A DNA stretch of 6,196 nucleotides from Cyclobacteriaceae bacterium (GTDB lineage: Bacteria > Bacteroidota > Bacteroidia > Cytophagales > Cyclobacteriaceae): the NCBI GenBank assembly GCA_025455445.1, contig JALOMN010000126.1, positions 1 through 6,196 on the forward strand, in the 5' to 3' direction. The notes below the pieces were generated by a model. That model worked only from the letters and a program-made list of their open reading frames with translations, ran no database searches and had not been told where the DNA came from. A program made the position numbers and the translations under genes. This document shows positions 1 to 6,196 of this stretch, piece by piece (within the stretch, counting starts at the first letter, position 1; the number at the start of each line of letters is the position of its first letter).

Positions 1-1751
1 AATCCTTACTGCTCGCTCCAGATATTTCAGAGTCGTCACTAAGCACCTTAATAAAAAATGAAGTGTTGGAAGAATTTGAAGTGGTAGTGCCACGCTTTGG
101 CTTTCCGGAAGATAATACCGCTACACCCATTTTATTAAGTGAACTGCAGGTAGAGGCACGTAATGCTATACTTAAAAGTTTCGAACAACATTCAGCTGTG
201 TTGTTACATGGTGTAACAGGCAGCGGTAAAACCGAAATATACATTGACCTCATCCGTAAAGCACTGGAAGGTGGTAGCCAGGTGTTGTATTTATTACCGG
301 AAATTGCACTCACCACGCAAATCGTACAGCGACTTAAAAAAATGTTTGGGGCAGAGATGGGCGTATATCATTCAAAGTTTTCTGACAATGAGCGTGTGGA
401 AGTTTGGAATGGTGTGCTTACCGGCAAGTTAAAATTTGTGGTTGGTGTACGTTCTGCGATCTTTCTTCCTTTTGATAGTCTGAGTCTGATTATTGTAGAT
501 GAAGAACATGATTCCTCATACAAACAACATGACCCAGCCCCCCGATATCATGCGCGGGATGCCGCGATGGTGATGGCGCAGATTCACCATGCCAAAGTGC
601 TGCTGGGCAGTGCCACTCCTTCTGCCGAGACTTATTACCAGGCGCAGACCGGCAAATATGGTATGGTGAGTTTACATACCCGCTACGGTGAGGCGCAACT
701 GCCTGAGATTATTTTTGCCGACCTGACCGCAGAGAAAAAACGCAAGACAATAAAAGGAGAATTTTCTTCTTTGTTGCTGAACGAGATAAAAGAAGCGATC
801 GGTAAAAAAGAGCAAGTGATACTTTTTCAAAATCGCAGAGGCTACTCGCCTATGGTGCAATGTGAAGATTGTTCGTGGGTGCCAAAATGTATTAACTGCG
901 CAGTAAGTCTTACCTATCATCAATATCGCCATGCACTGATTTGTCATTATTGCGGATACAGAGAAGAGTTACCTGCACAATGCCCTACGTGCACTTCGAA
1001 ACGCATCCTTACCCTGGGTTATGGCACTGAAAAATTAGAGGAAGAACTGAAACTTCATTTTCCGGAGGCCACCATTCAACGTATGGATTTAGATACTACA
1101 CGCTCGCGCACCGGATATGAAACCATTATAGAAGGTTTTGAAAGCGGTGAAACTGATATTCTTGTGGGCACACAGATGGTAACGAAAGGGTTGGATTTTG
1201 ATCGGGTAAGCCTGGTAGGCGTTTTTGATACCGACCGCATGATGCACTTTCCTGATTTCCGGTCGTATGAAAGAGCGTTTCAGCTTATCACGCAAGTAAG
1301 CGGCCGCGCAGGAAGAAGAGAAAAGAAAGGAAAAGTAATTCTGCAAACATCGAACCCTGGACATCCGCTGTTTAAGTATGTAATTGAAAATGATGTTACC
1401 GGATTTATCGCTGATCAGTTGCACGACAGGCAAACACATCATTATCCACCATTTACACGATTGATCGACATTACGTTGAAACACACTGATAAAAAAATAG
1501 CCATTCAACTGGCCAACGAGTATGCGCATGCGCTGAAGAATCAACTGAAAGGTGTTCGTATTTCCGGACCAGGTGAGCCCATGATTTCAAAAATCAGAAA
1601 TGAATACCTGATGTCGATACTTATCAAGATAAATCGTGAACATGGCAGGCCGCAAGAAATAAAACAACAAGTAAACACACTCTCCCACCAGATTTTAACG
1701 CTGAAAGAATTCAGAAATGCGAAAATTGTGTTTGATGTAGACCCTAATTAA
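1..1751 (+). CDS. priA: Primosomal protein N' (PriA replication restart helicase), 5' end missing
   Basis: PriA is a 3'-to-5' superfamily 2 DNA helicase that recognises stalled or collapsed forks and starts reloading of the replicative helicase. The frame is open from the first complete codon (base 3), so the GTG at 63 is internal and the true start lies left of the window; 582 residues are visible. Counting from the first visible codon, there is a Walker A motif GVTGSGKT at 70-77, Walker B DEEH at 166-169 followed by the PriA-typical SSYKQ...RYHARD stretch, and motif III GSATPS near 202-207. Four CxxC pairs (Cys 287/290, 296/299, 314/317, 327/330) form the two-zinc module found within the helicase core. 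GTQMVTKGLDF lies near 389-399 and motif VI QVSGRAGR at 431-438. The remaining C-terminal region fits the PriA C-terminal domain. The missing part should be the N-terminal 3'-DNA-binding and winged-helix region. It ends with TAA, 10 bases from a convergent gene. No inactivating change is visible. Confidence 0.97.
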   Translation, partial: SLLLAPDISESSLSTLIKNEVLEEFEVVVPRFGFPEDNTATPILLSELQVEARNAILKSFEQHSAVLLHGVTGSGKTEIYIDLIRKALEGGSQVLYLLPEIALTTQIVQRLKKMFGAEMGVYHSKFSDNERVEVWNGVLTGKLKFVVGVRSAIFLPFDSLSLIIVDEEHDSSYKQHDPAPRYHARDAAMVMAQIHHAKVLLGSATPSAETYYQAQTGKYGMVSLHTRYGEAQLPEIIFADLTAEKKRKTIKGEFSSLLLNEIKEAIGKKEQVILFQNRRGYSPMVQCEDCSWVPKCINCAVSLTYHQYRHALICHYCGYREELPAQCPTCTSKRILTLGYGTEKLEEELKLHFPEATIQRMDLDTTRSRTGYETIIEGFESGETDILVGTQMVTKGLDFDRVSLVGVFDTDRMMHFPDFRSYERAFQLITQVSGRAGRREKKGKVILQTSNPGHPLFKYVIENDVTGFIADQLHDRQTHHYPPFTRLIDITLKHTDKKIAIQLANEYAHALKNQLKGVRISGPGEPMISKIRNEYLMSILIKINREHGRPQEIKQQVNTLSHQILTLKEFRNAKIVFDVDPN

Positions 1752-1761
1752 ATAAATGCAA

Positions 1762-4446
1762 TCACTCTACTGTGATATAAGTTACCGATCGCACCGGTGT
1801 TCCTTTTTCAGAAATACCTTCCACTACAATGCGGTAACGCGTGGCCAGATCAGCAGTGTAAAATGACACAGTCGCTTCACCCTTTTCATCTGTTTTTATA
1901 TCAGGTTTCCAGAAGATAGTAGTACGAAAATCAGGATCTTTAAATTCTTCCAGATTAGCAGAATAATCTGGTGAAAAGAATTTTCCGGGAGTATGATAGC
2001 CGGGAGCTTTAAACGAAAGATAGTCAGGCTCGGTCTCTTTGAAGAAAGAACCTTGCTTGGTATAAATGGCGATAACACCATTTGACCCACGACTGCCATA
2101 CTGAGGTGCTGCGCGAGTGATTACTTCCACACGCTCTACCATACTTGCACTGAGTGAAGAAATACTTTGTGCATCCGGAAACGGAACCCCATCAACCAAA
2201 ATCAATGGCTCTGTACTGCCGGTGAAACTTCCTGCCCGCGACACCCTTACACTTATAATCGGGAACCCACCCATACCAACTGATTCAACTACCCTAAGCC
2301 CCGGAACTTTGCCCTGCAAGCCTACCAGAAAATTGGTGCCTACATTGGTAGCACGAATATTCTCACCCTCAATAACATAATCAGGTGCGCCATAAATACG
2401 CACTTGCCCTTTAGGTAAATCACTTGCCAAACGTGTACTCTTGACTTCAACTTCTTTTAGCAAAATGGCATCTCTTCCTGGCGTATACACATTTTGAATG
2501 CGTTGAATAGCATTGTCTTTTTTTAATTCATATTTCAAAGGAGGAAATGAAAAGTTTGCTTCCGGTATCGGGTTGGGGATCAAGTCTACGCGCGGCAAAG
2601 GCTTTCCTTTTGCATTTACTGGTTTGAATGCAAACAGAATTGAATCCGTAAAATGCAAACCGGTAACAAGAAACTCTCCTTTGTCATCGGTTTCCATAGA
2701 AATAAGATTATCCAGATTACCCTGTATGATATCAAGTTTGCTGGCCGTGGGCACACCCTTTCCATCCTTCACTACGCCCCTGAAGCTAAGGCCGCGCTCC
2801 ATGTAATGTTTTATCTGATCAAAGTATTTATTGTCCACACCCAAATCTGAAATGGTAAGCAGATTGGGTGTAGTAATGCGTGGTTGATTCAACACAGCAG
2901 AAACAACTGCATCTGTAACAGATATAGAAAGGTTTCCCTTTACAGGCTTACCTTGCTCATCTTTCATTTGTAATGACAGCGTCACTTTTTCTCTGCCCTT
3001 AAACGAAACCTGATTGCTATGCACATGCAAAACTGAAGAAGGTTGTTCCTGCATTACAAGAGATGCTTGCTCAATGTTTGCATCTAATGGCAACACCGGT
3101 ACCTGTTTGATGCAGATGGCACTGTCTCCATAGTTGCGCATCCAGTTGGTGTAGGCGCGTAAATAATATTCACCCTCGGGCAACGCTTTATCGAGTTGCA
3201 TTTCGCCCCATGCTACACCTTCCTTAATCCGATACGTGCGTGTATCAATCCTTTCCCTGGATGGAGAAATCAAATCCACATATAAAACTCCGGATAAGGT
3301 ATCGCGCAGGATAGGCAAACTATATCCGAAATAAGCTTTAAACCAGATTGTCTCGCGAGGATAATAATAATCTCTGTCGGTTTGCAGATACACCTTCTCG
3401 CGAAGCAATGAGAAATTCTTCCAGTCAAGATTTTCATTTTCGATAGTGGAAGTTGGCAGGTAGTTAATGGGTAAACTTCTGGACAATCCAAAAATTTCCA
3501 TAGCGCCTTTCGCAGAAAACAGACTGTTACTAAATGGAATCCCATAAGCACTCACCTGAAATCCATCCTGAAAAGTAAGTTCTGAAAGTTGATCCATGTT
3601 ATTCACAATATCTGAATCATTGCCTTCGATATTAAATTTCACATTTATGGTGCCTGGCAAAGAAAGCTTATAATATCCGGGCAAACTTCCGGCACTTACA
3701 CTGTTTTGAAATCCAGGATCTTTTCGATCGGTTAGCAATGCATAACCTTCTTTACTCGCGTTGCCTGATATAAGTGATTGAAAGAAATGACTGGACGATC
3801 CCCAATAAGCCTTTAAGCGGTTGCGTTCCCAGGCATTTTGCTGCTCATACTCATACGATATTTTTTGCCTGTAGCTGATGTATGCATTAATTTCTGATGA
3901 TGCATTAGCCGCCACCAATTTTTGTAAATACACGCGCATTTCAATTCCGAGTGCCTGGTTATTTATCGTGATTGGATCGCTGGCGGTAACATGCAGCTTA
4001 TTATCCACAATCTGAAATTGCAGCGTTGTATTGTTATCAACTTTACAAAGCTGTGCAAATTCATGATTACCCAACAGCCCACCGAGGTACCATAAATAGT
4101 TTGTATTCCATTGCGCATCGCGCTTGACTTTTACAGCAGGCTGTTTCTCCTGCACTTCAAGTTCAAGTGTGAGTTTATACAACTTGCCTTCCTGCACACG
4201 CATGGAAGACTTAAAAAGTTGGTACCCCTTCTTATATAATACCAGATCAAAAAATCCAGGAAAAATATTCTCTAATACAAAAGCTCCGCTCTTATCTGAA
4301 ACAGTCTGCCAGCTTGAATTATTAATAAATACCTCCACCCCTTCTAAGGGCTTGCCGGTACTTTTGTCTTTCACAATGCCGCTGAGTTGCGCGGAAGAAG
4401 AAATAAAAATGGAAACAAATAGAATGGAGATTAAGGCATTCTTCAT
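1762..4446 (-). CDS. Exported protein with carboxypeptidase-regulatory-like, macroglobulin-like and TonB-receptor plug domains, no beta-barrel
   Basis: This 894-residue protein is predicted to be exported; its substrate and function are unknown. Residues 1-19 form a signal peptide (lysine, hydrophobic core, SSSA before Gln20) with no lipobox. Residues 20-97 match a carboxypeptidase-regulatory-like beta-sandwich (LSGIVKDKSTGKPLEGVEV). Residues about 110-250 have few diagnostic motifs but resemble, from memory, a segment following that domain in other Bacteroidota proteins. Residues about 350-450 look like an alpha-2-macroglobulin MG2 domain (VYLQTDRDYYYPRETIWFKA, then LPEGEYYLRAYTNWM). A further sandwich follows at about 480-515, and another regulatory-like domain at 553-610 (FRGVVKDGKGVPTASKL). 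Residues 665-800 are a full TonB-receptor plug (LVGLQGKVPGLRVV, LILVDGVPFPD, VERVEVI, YGSRGSNGVIAIYTKQG). The last 57 residues resemble a macroglobulin segment (FWKPDIKTDEKGEATVSF). Only about 95 residues follow the plug, too few for a 22-strand barrel, so it is not a classical transporter. The ATG lies 9 bases after surE with no Shine-Dalgarno sequence, suggesting co-transcription. Domain calls rest on motif recognition. Confidence 0.9.
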   Translation of the reverse strand: MKNALISILFVSIFISSSAQLSGIVKDKSTGKPLEGVEVFINNSSWQTVSDKSGAFVLENIFPGFFDLVLYKKGYQLFKSSMRVQEGKLYKLTLELEVQEKQPAVKVKRDAQWNTNYLWYLGGLLGNHEFAQLCKVDNNTTLQFQIVDNKLHVTASDPITINNQALGIEMRVYLQKLVAANASSEINAYISYRQKISYEYEQQNAWERNRLKAYWGSSSHFFQSLISGNASKEGYALLTDRKDPGFQNSVSAGSLPGYYKLSLPGTINVKFNIEGNDSDIVNNMDQLSELTFQDGFQVSAYGIPFSNSLFSAKGAMEIFGLSRSLPINYLPTSTIENENLDWKNFSLLREKVYLQTDRDYYYPRETIWFKAYFGYSLPILRDTLSGVLYVDLISPSRERIDTRTYRIKEGVAWGEMQLDKALPEGEYYLRAYTNWMRNYGDSAICIKQVPVLPLDANIEQASLVMQEQPSSVLHVHSNQVSFKGREKVTLSLQMKDEQGKPVKGNLSISVTDAVVSAVLNQPRITTPNLLTISDLGVDNKYFDQIKHYMERGLSFRGVVKDGKGVPTASKLDIIQGNLDNLISMETDDKGEFLVTGLHFTDSILFAFKPVNAKGKPLPRVDLIPNPIPEANFSFPPLKYELKKDNAIQRIQNVYTPGRDAILLKEVEVKSTRLASDLPKGQVRIYGAPDYVIEGENIRATNVGTNFLVGLQGKVPGLRVVESVGMGGFPIISVRVSRAGSFTGSTEPLILVDGVPFPDAQSISSLSASMVERVEVITRAAPQYGSRGSNGVIAIYTKQGSFFKETEPDYLSFKAPGYHTPGKFFSPDYSANLEEFKDPDFRTTIFWKPDIKTDEKGEATVSFYTADLATRYRIVVEGISEKGTPVRSVTYITVE

Positions 4447-4455
4447 AAACTAATT

Positions 4456-5238
4456 TTAATTCAGAATACTCCAATCTTCATTGAGTGTGGGTATGGCAGA
4501 GTATGCCGTCAAATCAAACTGACACGGCACTACCGATACATAGTTATTGGCAATCGCCCATTCATCGTTGTCTTCACCTTTATCAAAGTTTACAAAGTTT
4601 CCGGTCATCCAGAAATAACTTCTTCCGTTGGGGTCAAAACGTTGCACGAATTCTTCTACCCACTTTGCATTTGCCTGGCGGCAGATGCGTATACCTTTTA
4701 CCGGTTCATTCCGCTTGGGCGGAATATTTACATTGAGTGCTACTCCCCGTGGTAAACCTTTTTCCAAAACTTGCAGCGTGATGCGTTTCACAATTTCTTC
4801 TGCGTGTGAGAAGTCTGCCTTGTGGCTGTAATCGCAAAGTGAAAAACCAATAGCGGGAGTTCCTTCAATGGCGCCTTCAATAGCTGCAGACATGGTGCCG
4901 GAATAAAGCACACTGATGGAAGTATTGCTTCCATGATTAATACCACTTACCACAATATCAGGTTGACGGGCATCTTTCAATACAAAGTGCCGCGCCATTT
5001 TTACACAATCAGCCGGTGTACCCGAGCATTCATAGGCTTTCACACCTTCAAACACGGACGACTCATTCAGGCGCAGCGTATCACCTACAGTAATGGCATG
5101 CCCCATGCCGGATTGCGGACCGTTGGGTGCTACTACTAAAACTTCGCCAATCTCTTTCATGACTTTTACCAGGTGTGCGATGCCACGGGCAGTAATACCA
5201 TCATCATTCGACACTAATATCAGAGGCTTTTTGCTCAT
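4456..5238 (-). CDS. surE: 5'/3'-nucleotidase SurE
   Basis: SurE is a cytoplasmic, divalent-metal-dependent phosphatase that removes phosphate from nucleoside 5'- and 3'-monophosphates and, in some species, shortens polyphosphate. The family signatures are all present: SNDDG at 10-14, APNGPQSGMGHAIT at 37-50, CSGTPADCV at 71-79, and PDIVVSGINHG at 93-103 followed by YSGTMSAAIEG at 112-122. Expected metal ligands are Asp12, Asp13, Ser43 and Asn101, with spacing like that of characterised SurE proteins. The length of 260 residues is normal for the family, and the start at ATG places SNDDG at its usual N-terminal position. It begins 21 bases after the upstream small gene and ends 9 bases before the plug-domain gene, consistent with a shared transcript. 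The 21-base gap is AT-rich and has no Shine-Dalgarno sequence, as is usual in Bacteroidota. Confidence 0.97.
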   Translation of the reverse strand: MSKKPLILVSNDDGITARGIAHLVKVMKEIGEVLVVAPNGPQSGMGHAITVGDTLRLNESSVFEGVKAYECSGTPADCVKMARHFVLKDARQPDIVVSGINHGSNTSISVLYSGTMSAAIEGAIEGTPAIGFSLCDYSHKADFSHAEEIVKRITLQVLEKGLPRGVALNVNIPPKRNEPVKGIRICRQANAKWVEEFVQRFDPNGRSYFWMTGNFVNFDKGEDNDEWAIANNYVSVVPCQFDLTAYSAIPTLNEDWSILN

Positions 5239-5259
5239 ATAAACTGTTCTAAAATTAGA

Positions 5260-5709
5260 TTACCTAAAAAGTGAGTTGTAATAATTTATAATCTGGCCAA
5301 GTTCATATTTATCATTCACGTCAAGCTTATTTGACTTTGCGTATTGGCGCACTTCATCTGCCTTACTGCCCATCATTTCATACCAGTCGTTGCGCTTACT
5401 GATAAACTCTTCAATCTTGCCGTTTTCTTTTAACAAGAAATACTTATTCACCAGCACAAGTCGTGTATAGGTGCCGTAAAAATAAAACGGACTGGACTGC
5501 GTGCGATATTCAAGCGCCTCGCGGCATAGCACGGTAAGTTTACCTTCTTCTAGTAATTCAAAAAATACGGGGGCTTTGTATTGTCCACCTGTAGAATACG
5601 GGAGTGAGTAGAATGGGCGATATCGTTTTACTGTAACGTCAAAGATTTCAAAGAATAATACTTTGCGTGCAGAGTAACTCTCGAGTTTGTTTTCTGCGCA
5701 TATGCGCAT
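5260..5709 (-). CDS. Small secreted protein of unknown function, conserved body only; 5' end probably frameshifted
   Basis: The function is not recognised. The 149-residue frame opens at the first available ATG but gives an unlikely N-terminus (MRICAENK) with no export signal. The body has the segments YSARKVLFFEIFDVTVKRYRP, FELLEEGKLTVLCRE and LVNKYFLLKENGKIEEF, then a charged helical end finishing in INYYNSLFR. From memory this pattern resembles small secreted Bacteroidota proteins in which a signal peptide and a short beta-rich segment precede the SARK-FFEIFD stretch, but no named family can be given. Just upstream, in another frame, lies a complete signal peptide whose ATG (5750-5748) overlaps the stop of the preceding rib gene. 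A one-base gain in the four-A run at 5690-5693 would join the two. The intended gene is therefore probably 5750 to 5260, now a pseudogene, a recent mutation, or a sequencing or assembly error. It sits between rib and surE in the same direction. Confidence 0.65.
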   Translation of the reverse strand: MRICAENKLESYSARKVLFFEIFDVTVKRYRPFYSLPYSTGGQYKAPVFFELLEEGKLTVLCREALEYRTQSSPFYFYGTYTRLVLVNKYFLLKENGKIEEFISKRNDWYEMMGSKADEVRQYAKSNKLDVNDKYELGQIINYYNSLFR

Positions 5710-5750
5710 TGTGCGATTAATATAAAAAATATGATTTGAACCAGTTTCAT
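5694..5750 (-). other. Out-of-frame signal peptide, likely true 5' end of the small secreted protein gene
   Basis: Reading from the ATG at 5750-5748 gives [19 protein letters not shown], a textbook Sec signal peptide: one lysine, a hydrophobic core and an AYA signal peptidase I site before Gln19. The ATG shares four bases (ATGA) with the rib stop codon, a common arrangement for translational coupling. In this frame translation stops at 5628-5630 after 40 residues, and the sequence past the cleavage site (KTNSRVTLHAK) looks random, while the conserved-looking body continues in the frame one base back. This is directly visible in the sequence; that both pieces once formed one gene is an inference. 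Confidence 0.7.
5695..5708. repeat. 14-base perfect palindrome (TGCGCATATGCGCA)
   Basis: The 14 bases read identically on both strands. The palindrome encodes the cleavage-site region CAYA-Q of the out-of-frame signal peptide and ends two bases before the four-A run where the reading frame appears to change. It may be a chance product of the codons for Cys-Ala-Tyr-Ala, but it could also be a small protein-binding site or a place prone to replication slippage. It has no loop, so it is not a terminator. Confidence 0.5.
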
Positions 5751-6196
5751 TTCTGACGCATAATTGTATGACCCATTTTATCGCGTTTGGTTAGCAGGTA
5801 TTTTTCGTTGTGTGGATTGGAAGAAATTTCAATAGGTATGTTATCAACAATTTCCAATCCATATCCGATAAGACCCACTCGTTTTTTAGGGTTGTTCGTG
5901 ATTAACTTAATTTTAGCTACACCCAGGTCGCGCAAAATTTGTGCCCCGATACCATAATCGCGATTGTCCATATCAAAGCCTAATTTCAAATTTGCTTCTA
6001 CGGTATCGAATCCTTCTTCCTGCAGTTTATAAGCTTTGAGCTTGTTCATAAGACCAATGCCACGTCCTTCCTGCTTCATATAAAGTACAACACCCTTGCC
6101 TTCGGCCTCCACCATTTTCATCGCACTATGCAATTGCGGGCCACAGTCGCATCGGCACGAACCAAAAATATCGCCCGTCACGCACGATGAATGTAC
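5747..6196 (-). CDS. ribA: GTP cyclohydrolase II domain (RibA, or C-terminal half of bifunctional RibBA), 5' end missing
   Basis: GTP cyclohydrolase II opens the imidazole ring of GTP, releasing formate and pyrophosphate, in the first step of the guanine branch of riboflavin synthesis. The frame is open to the right edge ([12 protein letters not shown]), so the GTG at 6181 is internal and the start lies outside; 149 residues are visible. Counting from the first visible codon, Cys5, Cys16 and Cys18 match the zinc ligands Cys54, Cys65 and Cys67 of the E. coli enzyme, Tyr56 matches Tyr105, and Arg79 matches the catalytic Arg128, all with identical spacing. [28 protein letters not shown] and LITNNPKK are further family motifs, and the protein ends normally after [10 protein letters not shown]. 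Bacteroidota often carry the fused RibBA form with a dihydroxybutanone-phosphate synthase half in front, but that part is not in the window, so fusion cannot be decided. The TGA stop overlaps the ATG of the next reading frame. Confidence 0.95.
   Translation of the reverse strand, partial: VHSSCVTGDIFGSCRCDCGPQLHSAMKMVEAEGKGVVLYMKQEGRGIGLMNKLKAYKLQEEGFDTVEANLKLGFDMDNRDYGIGAQILRDLGVAKIKLITNNPKKRVGLIGYGLEIVDNIPIEISSNPHNEKYLLTKRDKMGHTIMRQK

Noticed and set aside
63..65. GTG at 63 as the start of the plus-strand gene
   Set aside because: The frame is open upstream to base 3 without a stop, and PriA needs a long N-terminal region, so this codon is internal.
1089..1544. Minus-strand 151-codon open frame inside priA
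   Set aside because: It is wholly antisense to the conserved helicase motifs, has no recognisable domain and an odd composition; it is a shadow frame.
1761..1776. Inverted repeat ATCAC-tctact-GTGAT as a bidirectional terminator for the convergent genes
   Set aside because: The stem has only five base pairs, mostly weak, and no T-run follows on either strand; it is also partly inside the plug-protein coding end.
4124..4453. Plus-strand 109-codon open frame opposite the start of the plug-domain gene
   Set aside because: The opposite strand encodes a convincing signal peptide and regulatory-like domain here, and this frame shows no motifs.
5239..5259. Bacteroidota-type promoter in the AT-rich gap before surE
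   Set aside because: TAATTTTA faintly resembles the -7 element TAnnTTTG, but no TTTG-like -33 element lies at the right distance, so it is not supported.
5689..5696. Programmed -1 ribosomal frameshift joining the signal peptide to the body of the small protein
   Set aside because: The bases around CAG AAA ACA AAC do not form an X XXY YYZ slippery heptamer in the signal-peptide frame, and no obvious downstream hairpin was found; mutation or sequencing error is simpler.
6135..6196. Unusual cysteine-rich start of the GTP cyclohydrolase II domain (HSSC and SCRCDC instead of HSEC and LRCDC)
   Set aside because: The three zinc-binding cysteines have the exact family spacing, and the Ser and extra Cys replacements are probably normal lineage variation in Bacteroidota.

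Overview
The window looks like a piece of a Bacteroidota chromosome, most likely from the Cytophagales or a related group. The evidence is a large secreted protein that joins a carboxypeptidase-regulatory-like domain to a TonB-receptor plug, start codons without clear Shine-Dalgarno sequences, an AT-leaning composition, and very tight gene packing. No RNA genes, CRISPR arrays, insertion sequences or phage genes were seen, and no intergenic gap exceeds 40 bases.

Layout. The plus strand carries one gene, the 3' part of priA (replication restart helicase), whose beginning lies left of the window. It ends 10 bases before the end of a convergent minus-strand cluster. Read in its own direction (right to left), the cluster holds the GTP cyclohydrolase II end of ribA or ribBA (5' end off the right edge), a small secreted protein of unknown function, surE (5'/3'-nucleotidase), and a large exported protein of 894 residues with macroglobulin-like and plug domains. 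Gaps inside the cluster are a 4-base ATGA overlap (when the small gene is read from its signal-peptide start), 21 bases and 9 bases, so co-transcription is likely. No internal promoter or convincing terminator was found.

Functional picture. priA, rib and surE are housekeeping genes. RibA opens GTP for riboflavin synthesis and SurE dephosphorylates nucleotides, so both handle nucleotides, but this may be chance. The large protein is probably an envelope protein rather than a transporter, since it has a plug without room for a beta-barrel.

The two points most worth attention are in the minus-strand cluster. First, the small gene appears broken or mis-sequenced at its 5' end: a complete signal peptide starting on the ATGA overlap is in a different frame from the conserved body, and a single extra A in a four-A run would join them. 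Second, the plug domain of the large protein sits between macroglobulin-like segments.
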